Assembly: GCA_020633055.1 (NCBI GenBank)
Contig: JACKEJ010000005.1
Coordinates: forward strand, 496,001-560,000
Direction of reading: 5' to 3'
Source: Sandaracinaceae bacterium
GTDB lineage: Bacteria; Myxococcota_A; Polyangia; Polyangiales; Houyiibacteriaceae
Length of the DNA: 64,000 nt
Part shown: piece after piece, positions 16,034-23,752 of the stretch
Numbering within the stretch: the first letter of the stretch is position 1
Layout: each line of letters opens with the position of its first letter
The notes under the pieces: generated by a model
What the model saw: only the letters and a program-made list of their open reading frames with translations
Database searches by the model: none
Told to the model about the DNA's origin: nothing
Made by a program: the position numbers and the translations under genes

Positions 16034-16573
16034 ATGCACGAGCGAGTCGAGCACCACCTGGGCGAGAGGGTCCTCCTGGACGAGGAGCTACACACCGTGA
16101 CCGAGGTGGCGCGCACACGCTGGGGCTCACCGACCTACCGCGCGAGCACGGCGGAAGGCGCTTCCCGCTGGCTCACCCCGCGCGCGGTCGAGACCCCGGC
16201 GTCGTACGTCGACGCGGCATCGATCGAACGCTTCGTGCGCGCCTTCTACGGACGTGTGCAGCAGGATCCCGTGCTCGCGCCGATCTTCGCCTCCCGGATC
16301 GTTGCGTGGGAGCCGCACCTGGCGCGAATGGTTCACTTCTGGAGCGCGATCCTGCTCGCTGCGCCGGGCTTCATGGGCAACCCCATGCAGAAGCACCGAG
16401 AGCTGTCTGGCGTGGCCCCAGAGGACTTCGAGCGCTGGCTCGCGCTGTTCGAGGCCACGCTGCTCGAGGTGTACGAGCCAGATGTGGCGGAGGCCGTGCT
16501 GACCCGCGCGCGCCGCATCGCCGCGAGGCTCAGCGCCGCCATGTTCTCGGAGCCGGCGCGCGTATGCGGCTGA
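16034..16573 (+). CDS. Truncated haemoglobin with N-terminal extension
   Basis: Residues from about 62 to 165 match a group III-like truncated globin: IERFVRAFYGRVQQDPVLAPIF (helices A/B), then HLARMVHFWSAILL and GNPMQKHREL, with proximal His at about residue 121, and a final helical region. These globins bind haem and are often linked to nitric oxide or microaerobic stress. An N-terminal extension of about 60 residues (MHERVEHHLGERVLLDEEL..., charged, His-rich) is not typical of the family. GAGGAG lies 6 nt upstream of the ATG. The gene overlaps the Rrf2 gene by 10 nt and is preceded by a palindrome-bearing promoter, pointing to NO-responsive expression. Confidence 0.85.
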   Translation: MHERVEHHLGERVLLDEELHTVTEVARTRWGSPTYRASTAEGASRWLTPRAVETPASYVDAASIERFVRAFYGRVQQDPVLAPIFASRIVAWEPHLARMVHFWSAILLAAPGFMGNPMQKHRELSGVAPEDFERWLALFEATLLEVYEPDVAEAVLTRARRIAARLSAAMFSEPARVCG

Positions 16574-17001
16574 CCTCGTTCACGGACTACGGGCTGCGCA
16601 GCCTGATGTACTTGGCGGTCGCGGCCGAGCGCGGGACCTCGTGCGTGTCGGTACAGGTCATGGCCGAGGCCCTGGACATCAGCGCACACCACCTCGCGAA
16701 GGTCGCTCAGGCGCTCGCGCGTCACGGGTTCGTCGAGAGCCGACGCGGGCGCGACGGGGGCCTCTCGCTCGGGCGCGACGCTGCATCGATCCGTGTCGGA
16801 GCGGTGGTGCGCGCGCTCGAGCCCAGCGACCTGGTGCCGTGCTTCGTGGACGAGGGTGCGTGCACGATCACGCGCGGGTGCGGACTGCGGGGCGCGCTGG
16901 GCGCCGCGCAGGAGGCCTTCCTCGCGGCGCTCGATCCCGTGACGCTCGCCGACTGCGTCACGCGGCCGCGGGCCCTGGCACAGCTGGTTGCGACCCGCTG
17001 A
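16564..17001 (+). CDS. nsrR: Rrf2-family regulator, NsrR-like
   Basis: The protein is 145 residues. The N-terminal winged helix begins MRLTSFTDYGLRSLMYLAV, the hallmark of Rrf2 proteins, and continues with a recognition region (DISAHHLAKVAQALARHGFV) and a glycine-rich wing (RRGRDGGLSL). The C-terminal part carries three cysteines spaced C-x6-C-x5-C (PCFVDEGACTITRGCGLRGA), the expected ligands of an Fe-S cluster that reacts with nitric oxide in NsrR. Pairing with a globin in one overlapping transcription unit and a palindrome at the promoter argues for NsrR over IscR. The symbol is assigned by these features, not by tree building. Confidence 0.8.
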   Translation: MRLTSFTDYGLRSLMYLAVAAERGTSCVSVQVMAEALDISAHHLAKVAQALARHGFVESRRGRDGGLSLGRDAASIRVGAVVRALEPSDLVPCFVDEGACTITRGCGLRGALGAAQEAFLAALDPVTLADCVTRPRALAQLVATR

Positions 17002-17030
17002 ACCCGGACGCTCGCGCCGAACGCTGCGCG

Positions 17031-17402
17031 TCAGTTCGCTGACAGGATGCGTTGGACGCCGGTCACCGAGTTGCTCATCAGCGCGTCACGCGCCACGCCG
17101 CCGCCGATGCACGCCAGGTACAGATCCTGCCCGTACAGGCGCAGCGGCCGCACGACGACCTCGCCCCCCCGCAGCAGCGGCGGCAGAGGCATGCCCATGA
17201 CCGAGCGCGTCATGAGCGGGGCGATGGCCCCGAGCTCCTCGCACACCTCGGCCGCACCGGCGCTCGCCACGACCATCCCCTGTTGATCCGCCAGCACCAG
17301 CGCTTCGAGGCCACCGCGGGCGCGACTGTGCTCGAGCTGATAGCGCAGCGCGGCGTCACGCTCGTTGGTTCGTTGCTGACGTCGTTCCTGGAGCATCCAC
17401 AT
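17031..17402 (-). CDS. Roadblock/LC7-type small protein
   Basis: The 123-residue product begins with a charged helix (MWMLQERRQQRTNERDAALRYQLEHS). It then shows the Roadblock-like pattern: a helix-strand unit LEALVLADQQGMVVASAGA and a central helix with VCEELGAIAPLM. The strands RGGEVVVRPLRLYGQDLYLACIGG and a last helix follow. In myxobacteria such proteins often regulate small Ras-like GTPases such as MglA, but no GTPase gene is adjacent here. A GGAGG sequence lies about 10 nt upstream of the chosen ATG. It faces away from the ArsA-like gene across about 260 nt in which I see no further gene. Confidence 0.55.
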   Translation of the reverse strand: MWMLQERRQQRTNERDAALRYQLEHSRARGGLEALVLADQQGMVVASAGAAEVCEELGAIAPLMTRSVMGMPLPPLLRGGEVVVRPLRLYGQDLYLACIGGGVARDALMSNSVTGVQRILSAN

Positions 17403-17666
17403 GCAGTACCTGCCTCCGCGCACGTGAGTATTTGTGCGACATGTAGGCAACTGTAGTCAACGACGACGCGGGGGACAAATTCCAGACGTGCCCCTCGAGC
17501 CGCACTCGCCCTGGGTGATCGACAAGGGGCCTCGCGTGCGATATCACCACGGGCCCCCCGCGCGTCCCTGGACGAGGGAAGGCCACCAAGCCGCGCGCTG
17601 GCGCGCCATGCCATCACCGAGCGCGCCCAGGAACGACCCGGAAGTACAGGAAGCACGCAGACGACC

Positions 17667-18833
17667 ATGAGCCTGGCAACCGTCCTAGAGAGCAATCGCG
17701 TCGTGGTCACCGTGGGCAGCGGCGGCGTCGGCAAGACCACCACGGCCGCCGCGCTCTCGGTGCACGCCGCCATGCAGGGCAAGCGCGTCCTCTGCCTCAC
17801 CATCGATCCGGCGCGGCGCCTGGCCAACAGCCTCGGGCTGGACGAGATGACCACCAGCGAACAGGAAGTGCCCGCGCGGCTCTTCGCGGAGAACGATCTG
17901 CCCCTGCCTGCCGGTGGGCAGCTGGCCGCCATGATGCTGGACACCAAGTCGACCTTCGACGAGCTGGTGCGCACCCACGCCAGCAGCCCGGAGGCGCGCG
18001 ACCGCATCCTGACCAACCGCATCTACCAGTACGTGGCGGGCTCGCTCGCAGGGACCCAGGAGTACATGGCGATGGAGAAGCTCCACGCCGTGCGCAAAGA
18101 GTCCAACTGGGACCTGATCGTCCTCGACACGCCGCCCACCAGCAACGCGCTGGACTTCCTGACCGCACCCGAACGCCTGATCGACGCCATCGACTCGCCG
18201 GCCGTGCGCTGGTTCATCCAGGCCACGGAGCCCGGAAAGGGGGGCTTCGGCATGAACCTCGTGGGGCGCGCCTCCACCGTGCTCATCAAGGGCCTGGCCA
18301 AGTTCACGGGCATCGAGTTCCTGGAGGAGGTGGCCGGCTTCGTGACCGGCATCAACGACCTCTTCGGCGGGTTCCGCCAACACGCCACCGAGGTCAGCAA
18401 CGCGCTGCGTAGCCCCGAGGTCGCGTTCGTGGTGGTGACCAGCCCGAGCCCCATGGCCATCCGCGAGGCGACGTACTTCAGCGACAAGCTGGCCGAGGCG
18501 GGCATGCGCCGCGACGCGGTGGTCATCAACGCGGTCCACGAGCTGCTGGCAGAGCCCAGCGAGAGTGACGAGGCGCTGGTGCGCGAGCTGGCCCCACACC
18601 TGCCAGGCCTCGACGCGGCGGACACCGTCGAACGCATGCTCCAGGCCCTCCAGGACGAGCGTCTGCAGGCCGTGGCCGACCGCATCGAGTCCGACCGGCT
18701 TCGCAACCACATCCGCAACACCAAGGCCGGCGACGGCGTGGCGTTCGTCGAGGTGCCCGCGTTCGAAGAAGACGTCCACGACCTCGCGGCGCTCGCACGC
18801 GTCGCCGCGCACCTGACCACCACGGCCGCCTGA
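17667..18833 (+). CDS. ArsA/Get3-family ATPase
   Basis: This is a 388-residue single-domain ATPase of the deviant P-loop class: Walker A GSGGVGKTTTAAAL with the signature Lys, switch I TIDPARRLANSLGL, and switch II LIVLDTPPTSNALDFL. The arsenite-binding cysteines of ArsA are absent; the family in myxobacteria is better compared with Get3-type ATPases or those handling export and membrane targeting. No membrane helices or arsenic genes (arsB, arsR, arsC) lie nearby. The gene ends 40 nt before glmU in the same orientation. Function is not assigned beyond ATPase. Confidence 0.8.
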   Translation: MSLATVLESNRVVVTVGSGGVGKTTTAAALSVHAAMQGKRVLCLTIDPARRLANSLGLDEMTTSEQEVPARLFAENDLPLPAGGQLAAMMLDTKSTFDELVRTHASSPEARDRILTNRIYQYVAGSLAGTQEYMAMEKLHAVRKESNWDLIVLDTPPTSNALDFLTAPERLIDAIDSPAVRWFIQATEPGKGGFGMNLVGRASTVLIKGLAKFTGIEFLEEVAGFVTGINDLFGGFRQHATEVSNALRSPEVAFVVVTSPSPMAIREATYFSDKLAEAGMRRDAVVINAVHELLAEPSESDEALVRELAPHLPGLDAADTVERMLQALQDERLQAVADRIESDRLRNHIRNTKAGDGVAFVEVPAFEEDVHDLAALARVAAHLTTTAA

Positions 18834-18873
18834 GACATCACGAACCTGCACACGCAGGGGAACGGGGAAGAAC

Positions 18874-20307
18874 GTGAGCCACGCCATGAAGTCCGACTGG
18901 GTCGCCATCGTGCTCGCCGCTGGGCAGGGCACCCGCATGAAGAGCCCCTTGCCCAAGGTGCTGCACACCATCGCAGGCCGACCGCTGGTCGCCTACGCCA
19001 TCGGCGCGGCGTTCGACGCGGGCGTGACGCGCTGCGTGGCCGTCGTGGGCCACGGACGCGAGCAGGTGGAATCAACCCTCGAAGAGCGCTTCGGGGACCG
19101 CGTCACGTCGGCGCTGCAGGCCGAGCAGCGGGGCACGGGGCACGCTGTCCAGTGCGCCATGGCCGCAGCGGCCCTCGCGGAGTTCGACGGGAACGTGTTG
19201 ATCCTCTACGGCGACTGCCCGCTCATCCCGACCGAGAGCGTGCGCGCGCTGATGGAGGCGCTACCGGCGGAGGGCCCAGCGCTGGCCATGCTCACGTCGC
19301 ACCTCGACCAACCCACCGGCTACGGTCGCATCGTGCGCGACGCTGCGGGGCAGGTCTGCGCCATCCGCGAGCAGCGCGACTGCTCACCCGAGGAGGCGCT
19401 CATCCAAGAGGTGAACCCAGGGGTCTACGCCGTGCGCGCGCCCTTCCTGCGCGACGCCATCGCGCGGCTGCAGGACGACAACGCACAGGGCGAACTCTAT
19501 CTCACGGACGTGGTGGCCCAGGCGGCGCGCGAAGGCGGCGTGGCGGACCTGCCATGGGACATGGCGGACCTACGCGGGGTGAACGACCGCTACGAGCTCG
19601 CGCTATGCGCCGAGGAGAGGCGGCAGCGCATCGCGGCGCAGCTGGCGCGGAGCGGTGTGGCCGTGCGCGACCTGCGCACGCTGTACGTGGACGCCGACTG
19701 CGAGGTCGCGCCGTCAGCCATCCTCGAGCCCCAAGTCCACCTACGCGGGCGATGCGTCATCGAGGCGGGCGCGCGCGTGGACGTCGGCGCCGTGCTCACG
19801 GACGTGGTCGTCCGCGCGGGGGCCGAGGTGCTGCCCTACACCGTGGCGACCGAGAGTGTCATCGGCGAAGAGGCCTCGGTGGGACCCTTCACGCACCTGC
19901 GTCCGGCGACCGAGCTGGGCCGCAAGGCGAAGGTGGGCAACTTCTCGGAGACGAAGAAGACGCGACTGGGCGACGGCTCCAAGGTCAACCACCTCAGCTA
20001 CGTGGGCGACGGTGTGATCGGCAAGAACGTCAACATCGGCGCCGGCACGATCTTCTGCAACTACGATGGCGTACGGAAGCACACCACCACGCTCGAAGAC
20101 AACGTGTTCATCGGCAGCGACAGCCAGCTCGTAGCGCCCGTCACCGTGGGCGAAGGCGCCTACGTGGCCAGCGGCACGACCGTCACGCGTGACGTCCCGG
20201 CGGACGCGCTGGCCGTCGCACGCACGCGGCAGCAGAACAAGGAGGGCTACGCGGCCCGCTTCCGAGCGCGCGCCAAAGCCTCGCGCGGGCCGACGGAAGG
20301 GACATGA
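18874..20307 (+). CDS. glmU: Bifunctional UDP-N-acetylglucosamine pyrophosphorylase / glucosamine-1-phosphate acetyltransferase
   Basis: GlmU acetylates glucosamine-1-phosphate and then transfers uridylate to make UDP-GlcNAc, the precursor of peptidoglycan and LPS. The 477 residues show the N-terminal nucleotidyltransferase motif LAAGQGTRMKSPLPKVLH, a central linker and the left-handed beta-helix with hexapeptide repeats (VNIGAGTIFCNYDGV, FIGSDSQLVAPVTVG). The ending ARTRQQNKEGYA is a family mark. GTG 18874 has GGGGAA 5 nt upstream and is chosen; an ATG lies four codons later. The stop overlaps the next gene's start (ATGA). Confidence 0.96.
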   Translation: MSHAMKSDWVAIVLAAGQGTRMKSPLPKVLHTIAGRPLVAYAIGAAFDAGVTRCVAVVGHGREQVESTLEERFGDRVTSALQAEQRGTGHAVQCAMAAAALAEFDGNVLILYGDCPLIPTESVRALMEALPAEGPALAMLTSHLDQPTGYGRIVRDAAGQVCAIREQRDCSPEEALIQEVNPGVYAVRAPFLRDAIARLQDDNAQGELYLTDVVAQAAREGGVADLPWDMADLRGVNDRYELALCAEERRQRIAAQLARSGVAVRDLRTLYVDADCEVAPSAILEPQVHLRGRCVIEAGARVDVGAVLTDVVVRAGAEVLPYTVATESVIGEEASVGPFTHLRPATELGRKAKVGNFSETKKTRLGDGSKVNHLSYVGDGVIGKNVNIGAGTIFCNYDGVRKHTTTLEDNVFIGSDSQLVAPVTVGEGAYVASGTTVTRDVPADALAVARTRQQNKEGYAARFRARAKASRGPTEGT

Positions 20308-21107
20308 CTCGCACGCAGTCGCCGACGGCACGGGCCGTGTCCGACATGCGTCCGCGCATCGTGGCGGCTGCGCTTGCGTTGCTGAGTGTGGCGCTGCTCG
20401 TCGCGCCAGCGACGGTGTCGGCGCAGGATGCGCTGCACTGCATCGACGAGCTGGACGACGCCGAGGTCGTACGGCGCACGCGCGCGTTGAGCGAACGGTT
20501 CCGGGCACACGAGCGGCACACACGGGTGTTCCGCATCGGCTGGGCGAGCCTCTTCGCAGGCTTCGCCATCGCGGAGTTCGCCGTGATCGGCCCTCGCGTG
20601 GACGGCGCGCAGCGCTGGAACGCCTACATCAGCGGGGTAGGCGCGGCCTCGGCCATGCTGCAGATGACTGCCCTACCCATGCCCGGCGTTTGGGCTCGCC
20701 GTCGCATCGCGCGAATGCCCGACGACACCCCCGAACAGCGCCGGGAGCGCCTCCGCTACGCGCTCCGGGCGTTGGAGACGGCGGCCAATTCCGACCGGAT
20801 CATCCACGGCGCGCTGTCACACGCCACGGCGATCGTGTGGGGCCTGACGTGGGGCACGACGCTCAGCGTGAAGTTCGACAACCGCTTCGTGGCCGCGCAG
20901 GCGTACCTGGGCGGGATGCTCGTGAACGAGCTGCGCATCCTGACCGCCCCATCCTGGGCTACGCGGGCGTGGACGGAGGCGCGCGGGGGCTCGTGCTGGG
21001 GCCGCTACGTAGCGCCCCAGCCGAGTGACCCTTACGCCCACGAGCCGGAGCTCGAAGTGCAGCTGGTCCCTTCGATGGGCGGTCTGGGCATCCAGCTCAC
21101 GTTCTGA
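20304..21107 (+). CDS. Membrane-associated hypothetical protein
   Basis: I do not recognise this 267-residue protein. A signal-anchor or signal peptide (ALALLSVALLVAPATVSAQ) is followed by a small extracytoplasmic segment with one Cys (ALHCIDELDD). Two hydrophobic stretches (WASLFAGFAIAEFAVIG and AYISGVGAASAMLQM) come next, then a helical region with RRERLRYALRALE, a third hydrophobic stretch near AIVWGLTWG and a C-terminal strand-rich end. It starts inside the glmU stop and ends 11 nt into rph on the other strand. Coupling to glmU might suggest an envelope role, but that is weak inference. Confidence 0.55.
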   Translation: MTRTQSPTARAVSDMRPRIVAAALALLSVALLVAPATVSAQDALHCIDELDDAEVVRRTRALSERFRAHERHTRVFRIGWASLFAGFAIAEFAVIGPRVDGAQRWNAYISGVGAASAMLQMTALPMPGVWARRRIARMPDDTPEQRRERLRYALRALETAANSDRIIHGALSHATAIVWGLTWGTTLSVKFDNRFVAAQAYLGGMLVNELRILTAPSWATRAWTEARGGSCWGRYVAPQPSDPYAHEPELEVQLVPSMGGLGIQLTF

Positions 21108-21867
21108 GCAACGCGTCCAAGTCGACGCCGGCTCGCTCGAGGGCGGTGCGCTGGCGCGCCATCAGGGCCGGCATGCTGCCGAGTCCGAGGGAGAGCATGG
21201 CGTCGAAGCGCTCGCGGGGGATGGGACTCGCCTCCGCCGTCCCCTGCACCTCGATGATGGCTCCGCTGCGCGTACCCACCACGTTGAGGTCCATCTCGGC
21301 ATCGCGGTCCTCCTCGTAGCAGACGTCGAGCAGCGCCCGTCCCGCGGCCCAGCCCACGCTCACCGCGGCGACAGGCTCTCGCAGCACGCCGCCACCCAGC
21401 AACGCGCGCTTGCGGAGCGCGTCGAGCGCCAGGGCCACGCCGATGTAGCCCGCGGTCACCGAGGCCGTGCGCGTACCGCCATCACTCTCGAGCACGTCGC
21501 AGTCCACGGTGATCGTCCGCGGGCCGATCTGGTCGAGGCGCACGGCGGCGCGCAGAGAGCGGCCGATCAGTCGTTGGATCTCGGCGCTGCGTCCATCGAT
21601 GCCGCCTCCCCCGCGCCCATCTCGCCGCTGGCGACGAGCGCTGGCGCGCGGGTGCATGGCATACTCGGCCGTCAGCCAGCCGCCCCGCGCGTTCTGCATG
21701 AAGGGTGGCACACCCTCCGCGACGGACGCGGCCACCAGCACGGTCGTTCCTCCGCAGCGGTAGAGCACGGAGCCTTCGGGGTTGCGCTGGAAGCCGGTCT
21801 CGACGACCACTGCGCGTAGGTCTTCAGGGCCGCGCCCATCGGGACGCACAGCGTTGGAGTCACTCAT
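21097..21867 (-). CDS. rph: Ribonuclease PH
   Basis: RNase PH trims tRNA 3' ends with phosphate. In 256 residues it has the opening RPDGRGPEDLRAVVVETGF, the conserved RRQRRDGRGGGGIDGRSAEIQRLIGRSLRA arginine-rich segment (split here by Gly), TITVDCDVLESDGGTRTA with the catalytic acids, and EIQGTAE-like EVQGTAEA near the C-terminus. Its 5' end overlaps the histidine kinase stop by 8 nt, and its 3' end overlaps the convergent gene by 11 nt. It is therefore the last gene of an operon with a sensor kinase and a metalloprotease, an unusual setting for a housekeeping RNase. Confidence 0.95.
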   Translation of the reverse strand: MSDSNAVRPDGRGPEDLRAVVVETGFQRNPEGSVLYRCGGTTVLVAASVAEGVPPFMQNARGGWLTAEYAMHPRASARRQRRDGRGGGGIDGRSAEIQRLIGRSLRAAVRLDQIGPRTITVDCDVLESDGGTRTASVTAGYIGVALALDALRKRALLGGGVLREPVAAVSVGWAAGRALLDVCYEEDRDAEMDLNVVGTRSGAIIEVQGTAEASPIPRERFDAMLSLGLGSMPALMARQRTALERAGVDLDALLRT

Positions 21868-23752
21868 GCGGGAACCATAGCTCGAAGGCCGTGCCGCCGC
21901 CCTCGGGGCGCACGCACGCGATGGAGCCGCCATGCGCCATGACGATCTGCTGCGTGAGTGGTAGCCCCAAGCCCGTTCCGCGCTCCTTCGTGGTGTAGAA
22001 CATGTCGAAGATGCGCTCCCGTACCTCGTCGCTGATGCCCTCACCGTGATCCCGCACGGTCAGTCGCACGCCGCTCTCCTCCGAGCGCACCGTGACGTGC
22101 ACCGCCCCCCCGCCGGGCATCGCCTCACGCGCGTTGCGCAGCAGGTTCAGGAGCGCTTGGCGCAGCTGGCCCGTGTCGAGCGCGACCCGCGGGAGCGGCT
22201 CGTCCAGCTCGAGGACCAACGTGGCCCTGTGGGCGCGCATCTCTTCGGCCATGAAAGCGGCGATGTCGCGCACGAGCCCTCCGAGGTCGCCGCTCTCCAA
22301 CTGCGGGCGCGGCACGCGCGAGAGCCGCAGGTATTGCTCCGTGATACCCGTCAGGCGGTCGACCTCCTGCTGCACCGAGCGCAGCAGCGCGGAGGCCTCG
22401 GGCCCGGCGTCCGCGAGCTCCTCCTCGAGCAGCTCGACGTTCAGCCCGATGCTCGAGAGCGGGTTGCGCACTTCGTGAGTGACGTGCGCCGCCATGCGCC
22501 CGATGGCCGCGAGGCGCTCCGTCTGGATCAGGCGGGCCGCGGTCGCGAGCTCGTCCGTGACGTCCTCGAGCACGACCAACACCGATCCGAGCGCGGTGCC
22601 GTCATCCGCGCGGCCGAACGGGGCGAGCGCGACGTCCAGCGTGGCCTGTCGCTTGCCGCGCGCAACGGCGACCCTGGCGAGGGTCACCCGTTGGTCGCTG
22701 TCCCGAACCGTCCCCACGGCGTCCAGCAAGCCGGGTACCTCGGCGAGACCGCTGGTGGCGGCGCGCTCCTCACCACGGACCCCCAACAGATCCGTGGCGG
22801 CCGGGTTCGCGATGCGCACGACGCCGTCGCTTCCGATGACGACCACGGCAGCACGCAGCCCCTCCACGATCTCGCGCTGCATCTGCTGCAGCTCGCGCAG
22901 GCTCGCGTCACGGCGCGAGAGGGCTTGCACCATGCGGTCGAACGCCGCCGCGAGGCGTCCGAGCTCGTCGTCGCCACCCAGATCGAGCGTCGTGCTGAGG
23001 TCACCGCGAGCCACCGCTTCGACGCGCTGGTGCAAGGCCGGGATGGGCTTGAGGATGCGCTGCGACCACCACGTCACGAGCACGCCGAGGCTGAGCGCGA
23101 GGAGCACGAGCACACCGAGCACGATGCTCGCGCGGCGCTCGTGCTCGGCGGCGATGGCGCTGATGCTCGCGATGGCCTCCTGGAGCTCACGCCATCCATC
23201 GCGGTAGTGGCGCTGCACGTCGCGCTCACGCAGGCGCATCGAGCGCAGCATGCGTTCCGCCCCAGGGCGGTCGCCCCGGCTGTGCGCGAGCTCGAGCGCC
23301 TCGTAGTCCGTGTCGCTCGCGCGATAGGCCGCCTCGACGTTGTCGAGCGAGGTTCTCACCCTCCCGAGCGCCTCGGCGCCAGCGTCTCCGCGGGCTAGCC
23401 GCTCGGCCCGCTCGAGCCCGTGGAAGGCTCGGCGCAGCGTGGCGGGTCGAACGGCACGCGCGGCGTTCAGCCACCCACGGCGAGAGACGGCGTCTTCGCT
23501 CTCGATCTGGTTGAGCAGCGTGGCGAACACGGCTTGGGTCGCCTTCGCCTCACCGAGCGTCAACGCCAGCGGCAAGAGACCCTCGTTCAGGAGGCCGAGC
23601 GTGCGTACGGTGCGGGCGTGCTGGGTGAGGCTGAACACCGCGACCGCACCGAAGGCCGTGAGCACGAGCGCGAAGCCCAAGAAGATGCGCGTGGGAATCG
23701 AGAGCCGCGGCGGCGGCTGGGCGGGGGCGCGGGATCGTTCGCTGGGCCGCAT
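21860..23752 (-). CDS. Sensor histidine kinase with HAMP and PAS domains
   Basis: The 630 residues are arranged as TM1 (about 22-42), a periplasmic four-helix region (43-207), TM2 (209-230), HAMP (231-285), PAS (about 290-400), HisKA with phospho-His 426 in HVTHEVRNPLSS, and HATPase with N box NLLRNAREAM, G1 DHGEGI, F box MFYTT and G2 GTGLGLPLT. This is a membrane-bound NtrB-like kinase; no response regulator gene is adjacent, so its partner lies elsewhere. The start codon overlaps the stop of the TPR/metalloprotease gene and the end overlaps rph, indicating one translationally linked operon of three genes. Confidence 0.9.
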   Translation of the reverse strand: MRPSERSRAPAQPPPRLSIPTRIFLGFALVLTAFGAVAVFSLTQHARTVRTLGLLNEGLLPLALTLGEAKATQAVFATLLNQIESEDAVSRRGWLNAARAVRPATLRRAFHGLERAERLARGDAGAEALGRVRTSLDNVEAAYRASDTDYEALELAHSRGDRPGAERMLRSMRLRERDVQRHYRDGWRELQEAIASISAIAAEHERRASIVLGVLVLLALSLGVLVTWWSQRILKPIPALHQRVEAVARGDLSTTLDLGGDDELGRLAAAFDRMVQALSRRDASLRELQQMQREIVEGLRAAVVVIGSDGVVRIANPAATDLLGVRGEERAATSGLAEVPGLLDAVGTVRDSDQRVTLARVAVARGKRQATLDVALAPFGRADDGTALGSVLVVLEDVTDELATAARLIQTERLAAIGRMAAHVTHEVRNPLSSIGLNVELLEEELADAGPEASALLRSVQQEVDRLTGITEQYLRLSRVPRPQLESGDLGGLVRDIAAFMAEEMRAHRATLVLELDEPLPRVALDTGQLRQALLNLLRNAREAMPGGGAVHVTVRSEESGVRLTVRDHGEGISDEVRERIFDMFYTTKERGTGLGLPLTQQIVMAHGGSIACVRPEGGGTAFELWFPHE

